Positions 1-5,526 of a stretch of DNA of 5,526 nucleotides are shown here, piece by piece. The notes beneath the pieces are model-generated. The model ran no database searches and was not told where the DNA came from. It was given only the letters and a program-made list of their open reading frames with translations. Positions within the stretch are counted from its first letter, which is position 1. Every line of letters begins with the position of its first letter. The translations under genes were made by a program, and so were the position numbers. This DNA comes from Desulfovibrio sp. (lineage in GTDB: Bacteria; Desulfobacterota; Desulfovibrionia; Desulfovibrionales; Desulfovibrionaceae). The DNA lies in NCBI GenBank assembly GCA_022837365.1, contig JALHHV010000305.1:1-5526 (forward strand), given 5' to 3'.

Positions 1-458
1 ACTTCGGGCACGATCTCGGTGTAGGTGACCGTGCCGGACCGGTCCACCACGAAGATGGCGCGGGTCAGCAGGCGCAGTTCCTTGATCACCACGCCGTAGG
101 CGGTGCCGAAGGACAGGTCGCGGTGGTCGGACAGGGTTTCCAACGCGTCCACCCCGGCGGCGCCGCACCAGCGGGCCTGGGCGAAGGGCAGGTCGCAGCT
201 GATGGTCAGGATGCGCACGTCCCCGCCAAGGCGGGTGGCCTCCTGGTTGAAGCGCCGGGTTTCCATGTCGCACACGCCGGTGTCCAGCGAGGGCACGGCC
301 GATATGAGCAGCACCTTGCCCGCGTAATCGGCCAGACTGCGCGGGGAAAGGTCGTTGGCCAGGGCGGAAAAGCCGGGGGCCTTGTCGCCCGCGGCCACCG
401 GGGTGCCGCCGAGGGTGAGGGGAGTGCCTCTGAAGGTGATGATGCCGGTACGGTCCAT
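1..458 (-). CDS. tpx: Thiol peroxidase (Tpx, atypical 2-Cys peroxiredoxin), partial at C-terminus
   Basis: Tpx is a peroxiredoxin that reduces hydrogen and organic peroxides and is recycled through thioredoxin; Tpx acts in the cytoplasm or periplasm depending on the organism, and no signal peptide is visible here. 152 complete codons are present. The Tpx fold is recognisable throughout: an N-terminal [10 protein letters not shown] strand, the ANDLSP segment, the active-site block P-S-L-D-T-G-V-C with Thr60 and peroxidatic Cys63, the A-R-W-C-G block with resolving Cys98, the [10 protein letters not shown] block, and Arg133 before the FVVD strand. The family is usually about 165-173 residues, so roughly the last 15-20 are beyond the left edge. 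The ATG (458-456) is chosen because AGGAGG (minus strand, 473-468) lies 9 bases upstream and the next residues match the Tpx N-terminus. Cys88 (in ISCDLPF) is an additional cysteine where I recall Ala or Val in E. coli-type proteins. The gene is divergent from amtB, with no obvious functional link to nitrogen control. Confidence 0.96.
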   Translation of the reverse strand, partial: MDRTGIITFRGTPLTLGGTPVAAGDKAPGFSALANDLSPRSLADYAGKVLLISAVPSLDTGVCDMETRRFNQEATRLGGDVRILTISCDLPFAQARWCGAAGVDALETLSDHRDLSFGTAYGVVIKELRLLTRAIFVVDRSGTVTYTEIVPE

Positions 459-655
459 GGGTATCCGCCTCCTGCGGAATGAGGTTCAACGGGCCCGCCC
501 CGCCGGGGCGAGGAGTCCTGGCGGCGCGCCGCTGCGCCCGTGGCGGCAGCGGCGGCTTCGCGTCCCGCCGCCTGCGGCAGGCGGAGGGGCACGGCGGTTC
601 GTCAAGGCATACCACAACTGCGGGGGCATGCAAACCTGGGGGAGGCGTTTTTTCT
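459..655. other. GC-rich, hairpin-prone leader side of the tpx-amtB divergent region
   Basis: No gene is supported here. Plus-strand open frames in this stretch are continuations of antisense-to-tpx frames with arginine/alanine/proline-rich, low-complexity translations. Visible structure includes a hairpin at 496-510 (CGCCCC, loop GCC, GGGGCG), a perfect 12-bp palindrome GCGGCGCGCCGC at 521-532, and a hairpin at 568-584 (CCGCCT, loop GCGGC, AGGCGG). If tpx is transcribed from the AT-rich region upstream, all three would lie in a long tpx 5' untranslated leader. None is followed by a T tract in the tpx direction, so I do not call a terminator. A T6 run at 648-653 has no convincing stem before it. 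Confidence 0.5.
468..473 (-). promoter_or_regulatory. Ribosome binding site of tpx
   Basis: A perfect AGGAGG on the minus strand sits 9 bases before the tpx ATG. It fixes the start codon and suggests efficient translation. Confidence 0.85.
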
Positions 656-698
656 GGTGCTTGCTGCAAAAGTATTCATTTTTACAAAATAAGCACCA
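655..698. repeat. Spaced 8-bp inverted repeat TGGTGCTT / AAGCACCA
   Basis: TGGTGCTT at 655-662 is exactly complementary to AAGCACCA at 691-698, with 28 bases between them. The half-sites contain GGTGC and GCACC, which resemble NtrC half-sites, but they point the opposite way from the classical TGCACC...GGTGCA palindrome. They lie at about -160 and -124 from the predicted amtB start, a common enhancer distance. Function is inferred only. Confidence 0.3.
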
Positions 699-705
699 TT
701 TCTGT

Positions 706-730
706 TTTTATTATTACCAAAATGATAAAA
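706..730. promoter_or_regulatory. Near-perfect 25-bp inverted repeat, candidate operator or upstream activator site
   Basis: TTTTATTATT (706-715), spacer ACCAA, AATGATAAAA (721-730): 10-bp arms with 9 of 10 positions complementary. The centre, at 718, lies about 101 bases upstream of the predicted amtB start, which is a typical distance for a sigma-54 activator site. The left arm also coincides with the candidate tpx -10 element, so the repeat could instead be a repressor operator for tpx, for example of the AT-rich Fur/PerR type. The sequence does not say which protein binds. Confidence 0.45.
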
Positions 731-739
731 TAGTGAAAA
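710..739 (-). promoter_or_regulatory. Candidate sigma-70-type promoter for tpx
   Basis: On the minus strand, TTTTCA (739-734, 4 of 6 matches to TTGACA) and AATAAT (715-710, 5 of 6 to TATAAT) are separated by 18 bases, in the only strongly AT-rich stretch upstream of tpx. This would start transcription near 703 and give a leader of about 245 bases, which is long. A weaker alternative nearer the gene is a TG-G-TATGCC extended -10 at about 616-608. The call is tentative because the whole stretch is AT-rich and chance matches are likely. Confidence 0.35.
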
Positions 740-747
740 CGTTGATT
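735..747. promoter_or_regulatory. Candidate IHF binding site
   Basis: Read on the minus strand, AATCAACGTTTTC matches the IHF consensus WATCAANNNNTTR at every fixed position except the last (C instead of A/G). It lies about 72-84 bases upstream of the predicted amtB start, between the sigma-54 promoter and the candidate activator sites. IHF commonly bends DNA from such a position so that the activator contacts RNA polymerase. AT-rich DNA raises the chance-match rate. Confidence 0.45.
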
Positions 748-791
748 TGCGCAACACGGTGAATTCATTGAACCAGACCTTTTTGTAGGCG

Positions 792-808
792 CTGGCACGC
801 TCCTTGCC
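792..808 (+). promoter_or_regulatory. Sigma-54 (RpoN) promoter of amtB-glnB-glnD
   Basis: CTGGCACGCTCCTTGCC matches the RpoN consensus YTGGCACGNNNNTTGCW at every position except the last. The invariant GG is at 794-795 and the invariant GC at 806-807, with exactly 10 bases between them. Transcription should start at about 819, giving a leader of roughly 70 bases before amtB. RpoN promoters require an ATP-dependent enhancer-binding activator; for amtB/PII genes this is classically NtrC, active under nitrogen limitation. No competing sigma-70 promoter is evident close to amtB. Confidence 0.9.
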
Positions 809-876
809 TTTACCCAGACATCGTTCGGGTTTGCCCCTGTCCGTTCGGTCCGGCGGGGGGTGTACGTCAACATTTC

Positions 877-883
877 GAGGAGG
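877..883 (+). promoter_or_regulatory. Ribosome binding site of amtB
   Basis: GAGGAGG ends 5 bases before the ATG at 889, a strong Shine-Dalgarno sequence that fixes the amtB start. Confidence 0.85.
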
Positions 884-888
884 TTCAC

Positions 889-2097
889 ATGAACGCGGCG
901 GATACCGCCTTCATCCTGGTCTGCTCCGCACTGGTCATGTTCATGACCCCGGGGCTCGCCCTGTTCTACGGGGGGCTCGTGCGTGCGCGCAACGTGCTTT
1001 CCACCACCATGCACAGCTTCATTCTTTTGGGCGTGGCCAGCATCGTCTGGGCGGTCATCGGCTACACGCTGGCGTTCGGCCCCGACATCGGCGGGGTCAT
1101 CGGGGGGCTGGACTTCGCCTTCCTGAACGGCGTGGGCATGGAGCCCGGCGAATCGGTCACCAACATCCCGCACCTGCTGTTCATGGTGTTCCAGTGCATG
1201 TTCGCCGTGATCACCCCGGCGCTCATCTCCGGCGCCTACGCCGAACGCATCCGCTTCCGCGCCATGCTGCTGTTCTCGGTGCTGTGGCTGGTGGTGGTGT
1301 ACGCCCCCATGGCCCACTGGGTGTGGGGTGGCGGCTGGCTGTTCGGCCTTGGCGCGCTTGACTTCGCCGGGGGCGCCGTGGTGCACATGAGCTCGGCCGC
1401 CGCCGCCCTGGCCGCCGCCCACGTGCTGGGTCGCCGCCACGGCTACGGCCGCGAGCCCTTCGTGCCCCACAACCTGCCCATGACCGTGCTTGGCGCGGGC
1501 ATCCTGTGGTTCGGCTGGTTCGGCTTCAACGCGGGCAGCGCCCTGGCCGCCAACGGCCTGGCCGCCAACGCCTTCGTCACCACCCACCTGTGCGCCGGTG
1601 CCGCCGCCGTCAGCTGGATGGCCGCCGAATGGCTGCACACCGGCAAGCCCACCACCCTTGGCGCGGCCTCCGGCGCCGTGGCCGGCCTTGTGGTCATCAC
1701 CCCCGCCGCCGGGTTCGTCCTGCCCATGCCCGCCATCATCATGGGCCTGGTGGGCGGCGCCCTGTGCTACGGCGGCGTGCTGATGAAGCATGTGTTCAAG
1801 TACGACGACGCGCTCGACGTGGTGGGCGTGCACGGCGTGGGCGGCACCTTCGGCGCCCTGGCCACCGGCATCTTCGCCGTCGAAGCCGTGAACGGCGTCA
1901 ACGGCCTGCTCTACGGCAACCCCTCGCAGCTCTGGATCCAGTTCATCTCCGTGGTCGCCACCTGGCTGTTCTGCTACGTGGCCAGCCGCATCCTGTTCCA
2001 TGTGGTTGACGCCCTCGTCGGCCTGCGCACGGACGCGGAAGCGGAGGTCGCCGGTCTCGACGTCAGCGAGCACAACGAAGCGGGCTATCAGCTCTAG
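889..2097 (+). CDS. amtB: Ammonium transporter AmtB (Amt/Mep/Rh family)
   Basis: This is an inner-membrane trimeric channel that recruits NH4+ at a periplasmic site and conducts ammonia/ammonium into the cell. The 402-residue protein is complete and hydrophobic throughout, consistent with 11 membrane spans. It aligns with E. coli AmtB over nearly its whole length. Recognisable elements are the family signature D158-F-A-G-G-A-V-V-H166, the twin pore histidines H166 and H315 (in DVVGVH), the Phe gate F105 and F213 (in GFNAGS), and W146 and S217 of the ammonium recruitment site. The cytoplasmic tail from about residue 378 (GLRTDAEAEVAGLDVSEH) resembles the conserved tail that contacts PII. Unlike E. 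coli AmtB there is no cleavable signal peptide; the first span starts within the first 10 residues. It lies 75 bases upstream of the glnB ATG with no convincing terminator between, so co-transcription from the sigma-54 promoter is expected. PII in its deuridylylated state should block the channel. Confidence 0.97.
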   Translation: MNAADTAFILVCSALVMFMTPGLALFYGGLVRARNVLSTTMHSFILLGVASIVWAVIGYTLAFGPDIGGVIGGLDFAFLNGVGMEPGESVTNIPHLLFMVFQCMFAVITPALISGAYAERIRFRAMLLFSVLWLVVVYAPMAHWVWGGGWLFGLGALDFAGGAVVHMSSAAAALAAAHVLGRRHGYGREPFVPHNLPMTVLGAGILWFGWFGFNAGSALAANGLAANAFVTTHLCAGAAAVSWMAAEWLHTGKPTTLGAASGAVAGLVVITPAAGFVLPMPAIIMGLVGGALCYGGVLMKHVFKYDDALDVVGVHGVGGTFGALATGIFAVEAVNGVNGLLYGNPSQLWIQFISVVATWLFCYVASRILFHVVDALVGLRTDAEAEVAGLDVSEHNEAGYQL

Positions 2098-2520
<423 letters not shown>

Positions 2521-2537
2521 CCGCAACATACCGCAAC
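2521..2537 (+). repeat. Short direct repeat CCGCAAC
   Basis: CCGCAAC occurs at 2521-2527 and 2531-2537, directly after the glnB stop and before the stem-loop. It may be a minor duplication with no function. Confidence 0.35.
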
Positions 2538-2541
2538 CATT

Positions 2542-2575
2542 GGGCGGCGCCCCGGCAACGAACGGGGCGCCGCCC
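2542..2575 (+). terminator. Perfect 13-bp GC-rich stem-loop after glnB (terminator or attenuator)
   Basis: GGGCGGCGCCCCG (2542-2554) pairs perfectly with CGGGGCGCCGCCC (2563-2575) around the 8-base loop GCAACGAA. It begins 21 bases after the glnB stop. No T run follows; the sequence continues GTCCATACT and then a C/A-only tract. It may be a non-canonical or partial terminator, a 3'-end stabiliser for amtB-glnB mRNA, or part of a Rho-dependent termination region. Its position suggests it reduces read-through into glnD. Confidence 0.65.
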
Positions 2576-2584
2576 GTCCATACT

Positions 2585-2620
2585 CACCCCCACCCCACCA
2601 CCCACCCCCACCCCACCCAC
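2585..2620 (+). repeat. C-rich, G-free tract immediately upstream of glnD (G-quadruplex motif on the minus strand)
   Basis: From 2585 to 2620 there are only C and A bases, with C runs of 5, 4, 2, 3, 5, 4 and 3 separated by single A residues. A 14-bp unit, ACCCCCACCCCACC, occurs at 2586-2599 and again at 2604-2617 (period 18). On the minus strand this is a run of G tracts with single-T loops, a textbook parallel G-quadruplex pattern. In the transcript it is a C-rich, G-free stretch, as preferred by Rho. It leaves no Shine-Dalgarno in front of glnD. Confidence 0.7.
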
Positions 2621-5526
2621 ATGATGCAGGCACACGGGCCCTCTTCCTCCGCTTCCGCCGGCGCGCCCGGCACGCCGCGCGATGCCGCCACGGTCCTGCG
2701 CGAGGGGCGCGCCGCGCTGCTCGGCGCCGCCCCGTCTTCTGCCACTGCGGGCACCACTGCGGGCGCTGCCGCATCCGGCCCGGCAGGGGATGCCTGCGGG
2801 CTCCGGCCCGACGCCCGTTGCCGCGACACCGCGCCCGCGCCCACGGGGGCGTCGCGTTTCGAGCGGGCCTACAGCCGCCTGCTGGACGACTATTTCCGCC
2901 TCCGCTTCGCCGAACTGCGCGGCGGCCACGACAAGGTGACCCTGGTGGCCGTGGGCGGCTACGGCCGCGAGGAATTGTGCCTGGGGTCGGACATCGACAT
3001 CCTGATCCTGTGCGGCCGCTCCATCCCGCCGCAGGCCACGCAGGCCATCGACCTTGCCCAGCCGCTGTTCCTGCCGCTGTGGGACGCGGGGTACACCCTG
3101 GGGCACGGGTTCCGCACCATCGGCGACTGCGTGAAGCTGGCGGCCAAGGACCACAAGGTGCTGGCCAGCCTGCTGGACGCCCGGCTGGTCACCGGCAACG
3201 AGGCCCTGTTCCGCGAACTGGTGGACCGCCTGAACGACAAGGTGCTGCCGCGCCGGGGGGCCTCGTTCCTGGCCTGGAACGACGAGGAGCACGAGCGCAG
3301 GCGCGCCGCCCACGGCGACGGCGCGGTGCTGCTGGAGCCCAATCTGAAGGACGGTTTGGGCGGCCTGCGCGACTACCACCGCATCCTGTGGATAGGCCGC
3401 ATCCGCAATGAGGCGGGCACCGTGGAGGAAATCCTGGCCCAGTCCGGGTTTTCCGCCTCCGACGCGGCCCTGCTGCGCGAGAGCGTGGGCTTTCTGCACG
3501 ACGTGCGCAACCTGCTGCACCATCTTTCGCACCGCAAGAACGACCAGCTGTTCCTGGACCTGCAACCGGAAATCGCCGCGCGCCTGGGCTTTCGCGAGTG
3601 CGGCAATCTGCTGGCCGTGGAATGCTTCCTGGGCCGCCTGCACCGGTGCATGTCGCACATCAAGGCATTGTCCGCCGCCCTGCGGGGCATTCCCGGCGGC
3701 CCGGTGCACCCCGACCGGCCCTGCCCCGAGGTGGAAGGCCCCGTGGTCATGGCGGGCGGCACGCTGCACATCTGCCTGCCCGACCCGGCCGCCGTCACCC
3801 CCGGCCTGGCCCTGTCCGCCTTCGTGCGCGCCGCCGAATGGCCGGGTCCCGAGGCCCCCGCGCCTGACTGGAACACCCGCAAGGCCATGGAGCAGGCCCT
3901 GCAACAGGCGCTGTCCGGCGAGGCCGGAGCCCTTTCCGAGGCCGAGGTGGGCGCGGCGCTGATGCGCATCCTGGCGTCCGGCAAGGCGTTTCCCGTGCTG
4001 GGGCACATGGACGAGACGGGCCTGCTGCCCGCCATCCTGCCCGCCTACGCGGCCGCGCGCGACCGGGTGCAGTTCGACGGGTTCCACACCTACCCCGTGG
4101 GCATGCACACCCTGTTCGTGATCCGCCAGCTGGAATCGCTGGCCAGAGAGGACGTCGAGCCGTTTTCCGGCTTCTGGCGCGGCGGTTGCTTAGGTGTGGC
4201 GGACGCGGGTGAATGTGGTGCCGCCAACGCGCTTGCACCAGCCGCGCAGGACGCGGACGCCGCGCGCGACCGGCTGTGCCTGCTGCTGGCCGCGCTGCTG
4301 CACGACCTTGGCAAGGGCGGGGCCGACGCCTCGCACCATTCCGAGGTGGGCGCGGAAATGGCCATGCAGTTGCTGGCCGGGTGGGGCGCGCCGCCGGAGA
4401 TCATCGACGACGTGATCTTTCTGGTGCTGCACCACCTGCTGCTCATCCGCACCGCCCAGCGCCGCGACCTCAACGACGAGTCGGTGGTGGCCCAGTGCGC
4501 GGGCACCGTGGGCAGCCTGCGCCGCCTGAACATGCTCTACCTGCTGACCCATGCCGACTCCATGGCCACCGGCCACAAGGCGTGGAACCGCTGGACCGCC
4601 AGCCTGCTGTACGAACTGCACGGCAAGGTGGCCAACATGCTGCGCGACGGGCAGCTTGCGGGCACGCAGACCGCACAGGCCATCGTGCGCACGCGCGACA
4701 TGGCGCGGGCGCTGGTGCGCGAGCGGCAGGCGTCGCTGCACTACACGCCGGAAACGGCGGGGCTGTATCTGGACGCCATGCCGTCGCGCTACCTGCTGGC
4801 CATGCCGCCCGAGGACATCGTGCGGCACATGTCGCTGGTCTACCAGTTGAACCGCGACGTGGCCGAGTCGCGCCGCCGCCTGCCCGAGGACCGGGCGGAG
4901 CGGGGCGTCGTCGTGCTGGAGGGCAGGCCGCTGCACGGCGGGCGCGACAGCGAGCTGTGGGAAGTGCTGGTGGCCGCGCGCGACCAGTCCGGGCTGTTCG
5001 CCACCATCGCCGGGGTGCTTTCGCTGCACGGGCTGAACGTGTTCGGGGCCGACGCCTACGTGTGGAGCGACGGCACCGTGCTGGACGTCTTTCACGTCAG
5101 CGCGCCGCCGGACCCGCTGTATGCCAGGGATTTCTGGGGCAAGGTGCGCGGGGCCATCCATTTCGCGCTGACGGGCAAGCTCTCGCTGGACTACCGGCTG
5201 GAGCAGGCCCGCGCGTCCAACGCCCTGAAGCACGAGGTGCCCAGCGTGCTGCTGGATGCGGTGCGCCGTCCGCCCGAGGTGCGCATCGACAACGAGTTGT
5301 CGGACTTCCACACCGTGGTCGAGGTGTTCGCGCCGGACCGGCCCGCGCTGCTGTACGACGTCGCGCGGGTGTTGCAGGCGTTGCAGCTGGACATCCTGTT
5401 CGCCAAGATCGCCACCCTGGGCAACCGCACGTCGGACAGTTTTTCGGTGCGCACGGTGTACGGCCAGAAGATCACCGACGAGCAGCAGATGGACGAGGTG
5501 CGCGCGGCCCTGCTGCACGTGGTGTC
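2621..5526 (+). CDS. glnD: Bifunctional PII uridylyltransferase / uridylyl-removing enzyme GlnD, partial at C-terminus
   Basis: GlnD is the cytoplasmic glutamine sensor: at low glutamine it transfers UMP from UTP to PII Tyr51, and at high glutamine it removes it. 968 complete codons are present and the frame is open to the right edge. Domains in order are: a low-complexity Ala/Gly/Pro/Ser N-terminus (about 1-90); a nucleotidyltransferase domain with G112-G-Y-G and G-S-D124-I-D126; the linker motif E239-P-N-L-K-D-G-L-G-G-L-R-D; an HD hydrolase domain with H496, H561-D562 and H572-H573 followed by HHLLLIRTAQRRDL; a first ACT domain from about 780; and a second from about 897, probably almost complete. 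E. coli GlnD is 890 residues, so this one is longer, partly because of the N-terminus and an insertion near 516-553. The start is uncertain: ATG-ATG at 2621/2624 is the first plausible start but has no Shine-Dalgarno, and the frame is also open upstream (TTG 2540, GTG 2495). Confidence 0.96.
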   Translation, partial: MMQAHGPSSSASAGAPGTPRDAATVLREGRAALLGAAPSSATAGTTAGAAASGPAGDACGLRPDARCRDTAPAPTGASRFERAYSRLLDDYFRLRFAELRGGHDKVTLVAVGGYGREELCLGSDIDILILCGRSIPPQATQAIDLAQPLFLPLWDAGYTLGHGFRTIGDCVKLAAKDHKVLASLLDARLVTGNEALFRELVDRLNDKVLPRRGASFLAWNDEEHERRRAAHGDGAVLLEPNLKDGLGGLRDYHRILWIGRIRNEAGTVEEILAQSGFSASDAALLRESVGFLHDVRNLLHHLSHRKNDQLFLDLQPEIAARLGFRECGNLLAVECFLGRLHRCMSHIKALSAALRGIPGGPVHPDRPCPEVEGPVVMAGGTLHICLPDPAAVTPGLALSAFVRAAEWPGPEAPAPDWNTRKAMEQALQQALSGEAGALSEAEVGAALMRILASGKAFPVLGHMDETGLLPAILPAYAAARDRVQFDGFHTYPVGMHTLFVIRQLESLAREDVEPFSGFWRGGCLGVADAGECGAANALAPAAQDADAARDRLCLLLAALLHDLGKGGADASHHSEVGAEMAMQLLAGWGAPPEIIDDVIFLVLHHLLLIRTAQRRDLNDESVVAQCAGTVGSLRRLNMLYLLTHADSMATGHKAWNRWTASLLYELHGKVANMLRDGQLAGTQTAQAIVRTRDMARALVRERQASLHYTPETAGLYLDAMPSRYLLAMPPEDIVRHMSLVYQLNRDVAESRRRLPEDRAERGVVVLEGRPLHGGRDSELWEVLVAARDQSGLFATIAGVLSLHGLNVFGADAYVWSDGTVLDVFHVSAPPDPLYARDFWGKVRGAIHFALTGKLSLDYRLEQARASNALKHEVPSVLLDAVRRPPEVRIDNELSDFHTVVEVFAPDRPALLYDVARVLQALQLDILFAKIATLGNRTSDSFSVRTVYGQKITDEQQMDEVRAALLHVV

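Noticed and set aside
621..653. Possible Rho-independent terminator ending in T6 at 648-653
   Set aside because: Only a 3-bp stem (CCT/AGG around GGGGG) precedes the T run, and no gene reads into it from the left on the plus strand.
355..762. Plus-strand open frame in the tpx-amtB gap
   Set aside because: It begins antisense to tpx, is Arg/Pro/Ala-rich, and its tail simply reads through the AT-rich promoter region. No ribosome site or family match.
747..767. Short palindromes TTGCGCAA (747-754) and TGAATTCA (760-767)
   Set aside because: Each is a perfect 8-bp palindrome but does not extend further, and I could not match either to a known operator; the number of such palindromes expected by chance in this length is not negligible.
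682..2073. Long minus-strand open frame (463 codons) opposite amtB
   Set aside because: It is antisense to a confidently identified gene, and its translation is a His/Gly/Ala/Gln-rich composition typical of the reverse complement of G/C-ending codons. No family resemblance and no convincing ribosome site.
4190..5518. Minus-strand open frame (442 codons) opposite the 3' half of glnD
   Set aside because: Same shadow pattern; the plus strand encodes clear HD and ACT domains here.

Overview
The window is GC-rich chromosomal DNA whose third codon positions are mostly G or C. It comes from a Gram-negative bacterium. The protein sequences and the gene order (tpx, then divergently amtB-glnB-glnD) suggest a sulfate-reducing deltaproteobacterium of the Desulfovibrio/Nitratidesulfovibrio type. 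That assignment rests on memory of the families, not on a database search.

Layout. Positions 1-458 (minus strand) hold most of tpx, a thiol peroxidase whose C-terminus runs off the left edge. Positions 459-888 are a 430-base divergent intergenic region. Its tpx-proximal half is very GC-rich and hairpin-prone. Its amtB-proximal half is strikingly AT-rich and then carries an almost ideal sigma-54 promoter (GG at 794-795, GC at 806-807). Upstream of that promoter are a good match to the IHF consensus (735-747), a 25-bp near-perfect inverted repeat (706-730) and a wider-spaced 8-bp inverted repeat (655-662 / 691-698). Next come amtB (889-2097, ammonium channel), glnB (2182-2520, PII signal protein) and glnD (2621 to beyond the right edge, PII uridylyltransferase/uridylyl-removing enzyme), all on the plus strand.

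How it works together. The three plus-strand genes form a compact nitrogen-sensing circuit. GlnD reads glutamine and adds or removes UMP on Tyr51 of PII. PII in turn plugs or releases the AmtB channel. The sigma-54 promoter implies control by an enhancer-binding activator, plausibly NtrC-like, so the cluster is probably induced when nitrogen is scarce. The gaps inside the operon are not empty. Two stable hairpins lie between amtB and glnB. Between glnB and glnD there is a perfect 13-bp GC-rich stem-loop, followed by a 34-base tract made only of C and A that runs up to the glnD start codon, which has no visible Shine-Dalgarno sequence. This suggests that glnD expression is deliberately kept below that of amtB-glnB.

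No mobile element, CRISPR array, tRNA, rRNA or clearly novel protein system is visible. The interesting material is regulatory (460-820 and 2098-2620), plus some unusual details in GlnD: a low-complexity N-terminus, an insertion with atypical codons, and an altered HD-domain motif.
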